The notes under the pieces: model-generated
Databases searched by the model: none
The model's input: the letters and a program-made list of their open reading frames with translations, nothing else
What the model was told of the DNA's origin: nothing
IMG/VR virus record: IMGVR_UViG_3300030102_006128
Coordinates: 1 to 20,888 of that record
Origin: a virus
DNA length: 20,888 nucleotides
Strand: one strand, 5' to 3'
In this document: in pieces, positions 18,130-20,888 of the stretch
Layout: the number at the start of each line of letters is the position of its first letter
Position numbering within the stretch: position 1 is the stretch's first letter
Program-made: the position numbers and the translations under genes

Positions 18130-20888
18130 TTATTTGTTTTTTAGTTGTTCAATTTCTGCTTTAAGTTCTTGTATTGCCCCCACCAATAATGGAACTAACT
18201 TGCTTTGGTCAATACCCTGATAAACTGGTGTGCCATCATCCTTCACTTCATCCTTTTCACCAGTTATTGCTTCAGGTACAACATCAGAAACTTCATGTGC
18301 AAGAAATCCATCGACAGTTGTATCAGCATCAGCAATAAAGTTAAACCTGCTTGGTTTTAGTTGACTTATCCTATCCAAAGCTCCCTCCATAGGGACAACG
18401 TTTTCTTTCAATCTATAATCAGAACTTGTAGAATATGTTGTTGCTGACCCTGATGTAGAAATGAATCCAACCAATCCATTTGGATTTGTAAACATAACTA
18501 TTGTTGAGCCACTTGTCGAATCAACCCCAAAGTGTGCAGCTCTTGTTCCATCACTTGTGTTAAATGCTACAAGTCTAGCTTCTTCTGTAATGTTGGGAGA
18601 TGAATCGGTTGTGTTTATAAGTAGATTTCCACTATTAGTCAATGTCATCACCGTAGTTGCTGTAGCAGTAGGGTCTTGACCTTGCCCCTGACCTGAGCCA
18701 GATGCTTGTGCTTCAAACTTCAAGTCTTTAGCGTTACCTAAAACAATTCTATTATCTTTGTTAGTCCCAGCAGATGTTAAATATAAGGCTGCATTACCAT
18801 CATTAGCTTCAACAGCCATAATAGTATCTCCACTTGACTTAGCTATATGAAGAATTTCGTCAGGACTAGTAGTACCAATACCTACGTTACCAGAAGTATC
18901 AATTAAAAATGTACTTTGCCCTGACCCAAAAGTGCTATTTCCACCTCTTATCAAAAATCTTTTTCCATCTCCTGCCTGAAGTAACATTCCAGTCCCATCA
19001 TACCCAATAAAAGCACCACTAGCACCACTGCCTCGAAAAGACATGAATTGGGAAGTGTTCGTTCCAGTACCCACATGAAGAACATTACCTTCACCATGAA
19101 TATCTAAAACCGTACCAGGACTATCAGTACCAATACCTACTCTACCACTGGAGTTAATGCGCATACGTTCAGTTTGGTTTGTGCTAAAAGTTAGGCTACG
19201 TGAGTTTTTAGCATTAAATCCCCATTCAAGATTGCCATTAGTTTTTATGCTTAATCCATCTGAAATGTTTGCGTTTCCAAATTCGGCTATTGTTTCACTG
19301 GTTGTTCCACTAGAAACAACATCTAGCTTTGAACTAGGACTAGTACTACCAATCCCTACGTTGCCCGAACTATCAATGACTGCACCAGTCCCACCACTTC
19401 CAAAAAACCCAATCTTTCCAGTGGCAACACTTGAAATACTTCCAACTGTTGTGCCATCTTTTCGAAGGTCTATAATAGTACCATCATCAGTAAGGCGGTT
19501 AAGTCGCATAGTAACGTTACCGTCTACTGTATGGTAAGCAGTACCATCACTAAACAATGAAGTACCTACTGTTGCTAATGCAGCAGTAGTCTTACCCACC
19601 AATACGTTACCACTTGAATCTATGCGCATGCGTTCTGAGCCTGCCGTTTCAAAAGTTGTCGTATTACCTGATGCGTTGCTTATGACTTTATTATAGGTTC
19701 CATTATTATATGTTCTAAGACTTGCTGATGTATTACCTGAACTGCCAGTTATTGCATCAAGAAACACTTCTCCTGAACTTGCAGGTATTATATGAAAACC
19801 ATATCCATTTCCAGTTCCTGATAATGCAGTGCCAGTTTTTGATACTTGAAGAGGAGCTGAAGGGCTATCAGTACCAATACCTACTCTACCAGAACTATCA
19901 ATGACTGCACCAGTTCCACCACTTCCAAAAAGCCCAATCTTGCCAGTGGCAACACTTGAAATACTTCCGACCACTGTACCGTCTTTTCTAAATCTAATTA
20001 ATTCACCATCACTTCCGACTCTATTAAAGTTTGGAAAATCGGTACTATTGTAAGCTAAATATATAGACCCTGATGCGTTAAGGTTTATACCTGTTTCAGA
20101 CGTTGAATCAAAAACAGTTCCAGTTGTATCACCCACTAATACGTTACCGCTAGAATTAATACGCATACGTTCTGAGCCATTATTGCTAAACCTATATCCC
20201 CTTAGATTGCTATTGTTGTCAAAAGATAATCCAAAATCGTCTAGTGTAATGGTTTGTGCATACGAACTAGTTGTGTTGACCGATGTTGTAATACTGTTAG
20301 TGGTAGCTGAACTGAATAATTTTAAACCACCGCTAACAGTTAGGGCATTATCAGGACTATCAGTACCAATACCTACGTTACCGCTAGTACTTAAGGTTAA
20401 AGGTACACTACTTCCCTGTCTTATTCTAAAAGCATTTGAGGACGCTAAATCTAAACTAGTAAGTGCTGAAGTTTGACCTAAAACAAAAGAACCATTATCG
20501 TTTTCAAATCTAACTATATCACTTGTAGCTCCAGAATGTACATGAAGTTTTTTTGCAGGACTAGTAGTACCAATACCAACATTACCACTAGCTGAATTAA
20601 TATTCAAGTTGCTTGCATCTAATGCGCTCTGACCACCTATTGACAAAAACCCACCTTGTGAATGTAAATAGTTCAGGGTATCATCATCTTCTATGAGAAT
20701 ACTAGCTTTGTCATCAGTGCTTTCAAATTTAGCTACAAAGTTTGCAGTTCCACTTTTAACGTGCAAAGTTTGGTCAGGGTCTGTTTCTCCAATGCCTACT
20801 TTACCCTCCTGAGTAATGATCATCTTGGTGCCTATAGTCCCAGAATTTATGGTCTGAAAGTGCAATTGACCTGACTCATTAGTAGACT
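18130..20888 (-). CDS. Tail fibre/spike with S74 self-cleaving chaperone (5' end outside window)
   Basis: About 918 residues are visible and the frame continues beyond the window, so the start is not seen; the TTG at 20865 is only an internal codon. The body is built of about ten repeats of 'SGNVGIGT.SP...L.V', typical of beta-helical or trimeric fibres. The last 97 residues (SDYRLKENVVPMEGALDRIS... to a coiled coil QELKAEIEQLKNK) form a Peptidase_S74 intramolecular chaperone. The Ser at 18421-18423 and the Lys in DYRLK are the expected cleavage dyad, so the tail should fold the trimer and then be cut off. Low-complexity QGQGQD and two long internal duplications suggest fast evolution of host recognition. 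Confidence 0.9.
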   Translation of the reverse strand, partial: STNESGQLHFQTINSGTIGTKMIITQEGKVGIGETDPDQTLHVKSGTANFVAKFESTDDKASILIEDDDTLNYLHSQGGFLSIGGQSALDASNLNINSASGNVGIGTTSPAKKLHVHSGATSDIVRFENDNGSFVLGQTSALTSLDLASSNAFRIRQGSSVPLTLSTSGNVGIGTDSPDNALTVSGGLKLFSSATTNSITTSVNTTSSYAQTITLDDFGLSFDNNSNLRGYRFSNNGSERMRINSSGNVLVGDTTGTVFDSTSETGINLNASGSIYLAYNSTDFPNFNRVGSDGELIRFRKDGTVVGSISSVATGKIGLFGSGGTGAVIDSSGRVGIGTDSPSAPLQVSKTGTALSGTGNGYGFHIIPASSGEVFLDAITGSSGNTSASLRTYNNGTYNKVISNASGNTTTFETAGSERMRIDSSGNVLVGKTTAALATVGTSLFSDGTAYHTVDGNVTMRLNRLTDDGTIIDLRKDGTTVGSISSVATGKIGFFGSGGTGAVIDSSGNVGIGSTSPSSKLDVVSSGTTSETIAEFGNANISDGLSIKTNGNLEWGFNAKNSRSLTFSTNQTERMRINSSGRVGIGTDSPGTVLDIHGEGNVLHVGTGTNTSQFMSFRGSGASGAFIGYDGTGMLLQAGDGKRFLIRGGNSTFGSGQSTFLIDTSGNVGIGTTSPDEILHIAKSSGDTIMAVEANDGNAALYLTSAGTNKDNRIVLGNAKDLKFEAQASGSGQGQGQDPTATATTVMTLTNSGNLLINTTDSSPNITEEARLVAFNTSDGTRAAHFGVDSTSGSTIVMFTNPNGLVGFISTSGSATTYSTSSDYRLKENVVPMEGALDRISQLKPSRFNFIADADTTVDGFLAHEVSDVVPEAITGEKDEVKDDGTPVYQGIDQSKLVPLLVGAIQELKAEIEQLKNK
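19367..19463 (-). repeat. Internal duplication in the fibre gene, copy 1
   Basis: About 97 bp nearly identical to 19892-19988, 525 bp away in the same orientation. It encodes TVGSISSVATGKIGFFGSGG and the following TGAVIDSSG. Differences are scattered single bases, mostly silent, which shows it was a recent or gene-converted duplication. Confidence 0.8.
19892..19988 (-). repeat. Internal duplication in the fibre gene, copy 2
   Basis: The partner of 19367-19463, encoding VVGSISSVATGKIGLFGSGG and TGAVIDSSG. Shorter links of the form GTACCAATACCTAC also recur through the gene (near 18871, 19128, 19869, 20362), marking repeat junctions that could recombine. Confidence 0.8.

Noticed and set aside
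1-20888. tRNA genes, integrase, partition genes
   Set aside because: No tRNA-like cloverleaf, recombinase catalytic motif or ParA-type ATPase was recognised in the window.

Overview
The window is a piece of a tailed double-stranded DNA bacteriophage (Caudoviricetes) genome. It carries terminase, portal, scaffold and capsid genes, a lysis set, replication and recombination genes, and a tail fibre with an S74 chaperone. The left end cuts the major capsid gene and the right end cuts the tail fibre gene, so tail assembly genes lie outside. Most of the DNA is AT-rich. Many starts have only an A/T-rich leader and no Shine-Dalgarno (SD) sequence. The sequence does not identify the host; the small-protein families and SD-poor leaders resemble phages of aquatic bacteria, possibly Bacteroidota, but this is only inference.

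Layout. (1) From 7902 leftward to 1 runs a minus-strand packaging/head/lysis block: 56-aa protein, small terminase-like protein, PD-(D/E)XK-like nuclease, 47-aa basic protein, large terminase in separate ATPase and nuclease ORFs with a third ORF between them, a small basic protein, two lysis-type membrane proteins, 39-aa protein, portal, scaffold and major capsid protein. One gene (4276-4662) faces the opposite way inside this block. (2) From about 7970 to 12354 lie three leftward modules of mostly unknown genes. A one-gene module encodes a replication-initiator-like winged-helix protein (11923-12354). A six-gene overlapping operon ends in a putative HTH protein (11690-9743). A four-gene operon follows (9449-8159). 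The ten genes of the last two modules are richer in G+C and more often have strong SD sequences than their neighbours. (3) From 12435 rightward runs the replication/recombination operon: Cas4/RecE-like exonuclease, possible annealing protein, a nuclease with a Cys/His cluster, a winged-helix protein, DnaB-type helicase and an SSB-like protein, closed by a terminator. An M15-type endolysin, another terminator, a stand-alone DnaA domain IV protein and a membrane protein follow. (4) From 20888 leftward to 17402 are the tail fibre and four small proteins, convergent with (3).

The most interesting structure is a family of short direct repeats, consensus ATGGGTRRAAATCCC, found only at the ends of the three leftward modules. 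There are five copies at 9619-9741 and five at 11797-11922, with 21-23 bp phasing and one 44-45 bp gap in each array, plus two weaker copies at 7970-8018. Both large arrays begin within two bases of the stop codon of an HTH-type gene. Separately, the initiator-like gene carries internal repeats of about 22 bp followed by an AT-rich run, an arrangement like phage lambda ori inside gene O. Together these suggest an iteron-based replication or regulatory system. A (GGGGCT)4 G-quadruplex motif beside a 12-bp palindrome lies upstream of the four-gene module.

All functional calls rest on motif and family recognition by eye; no database search was run.
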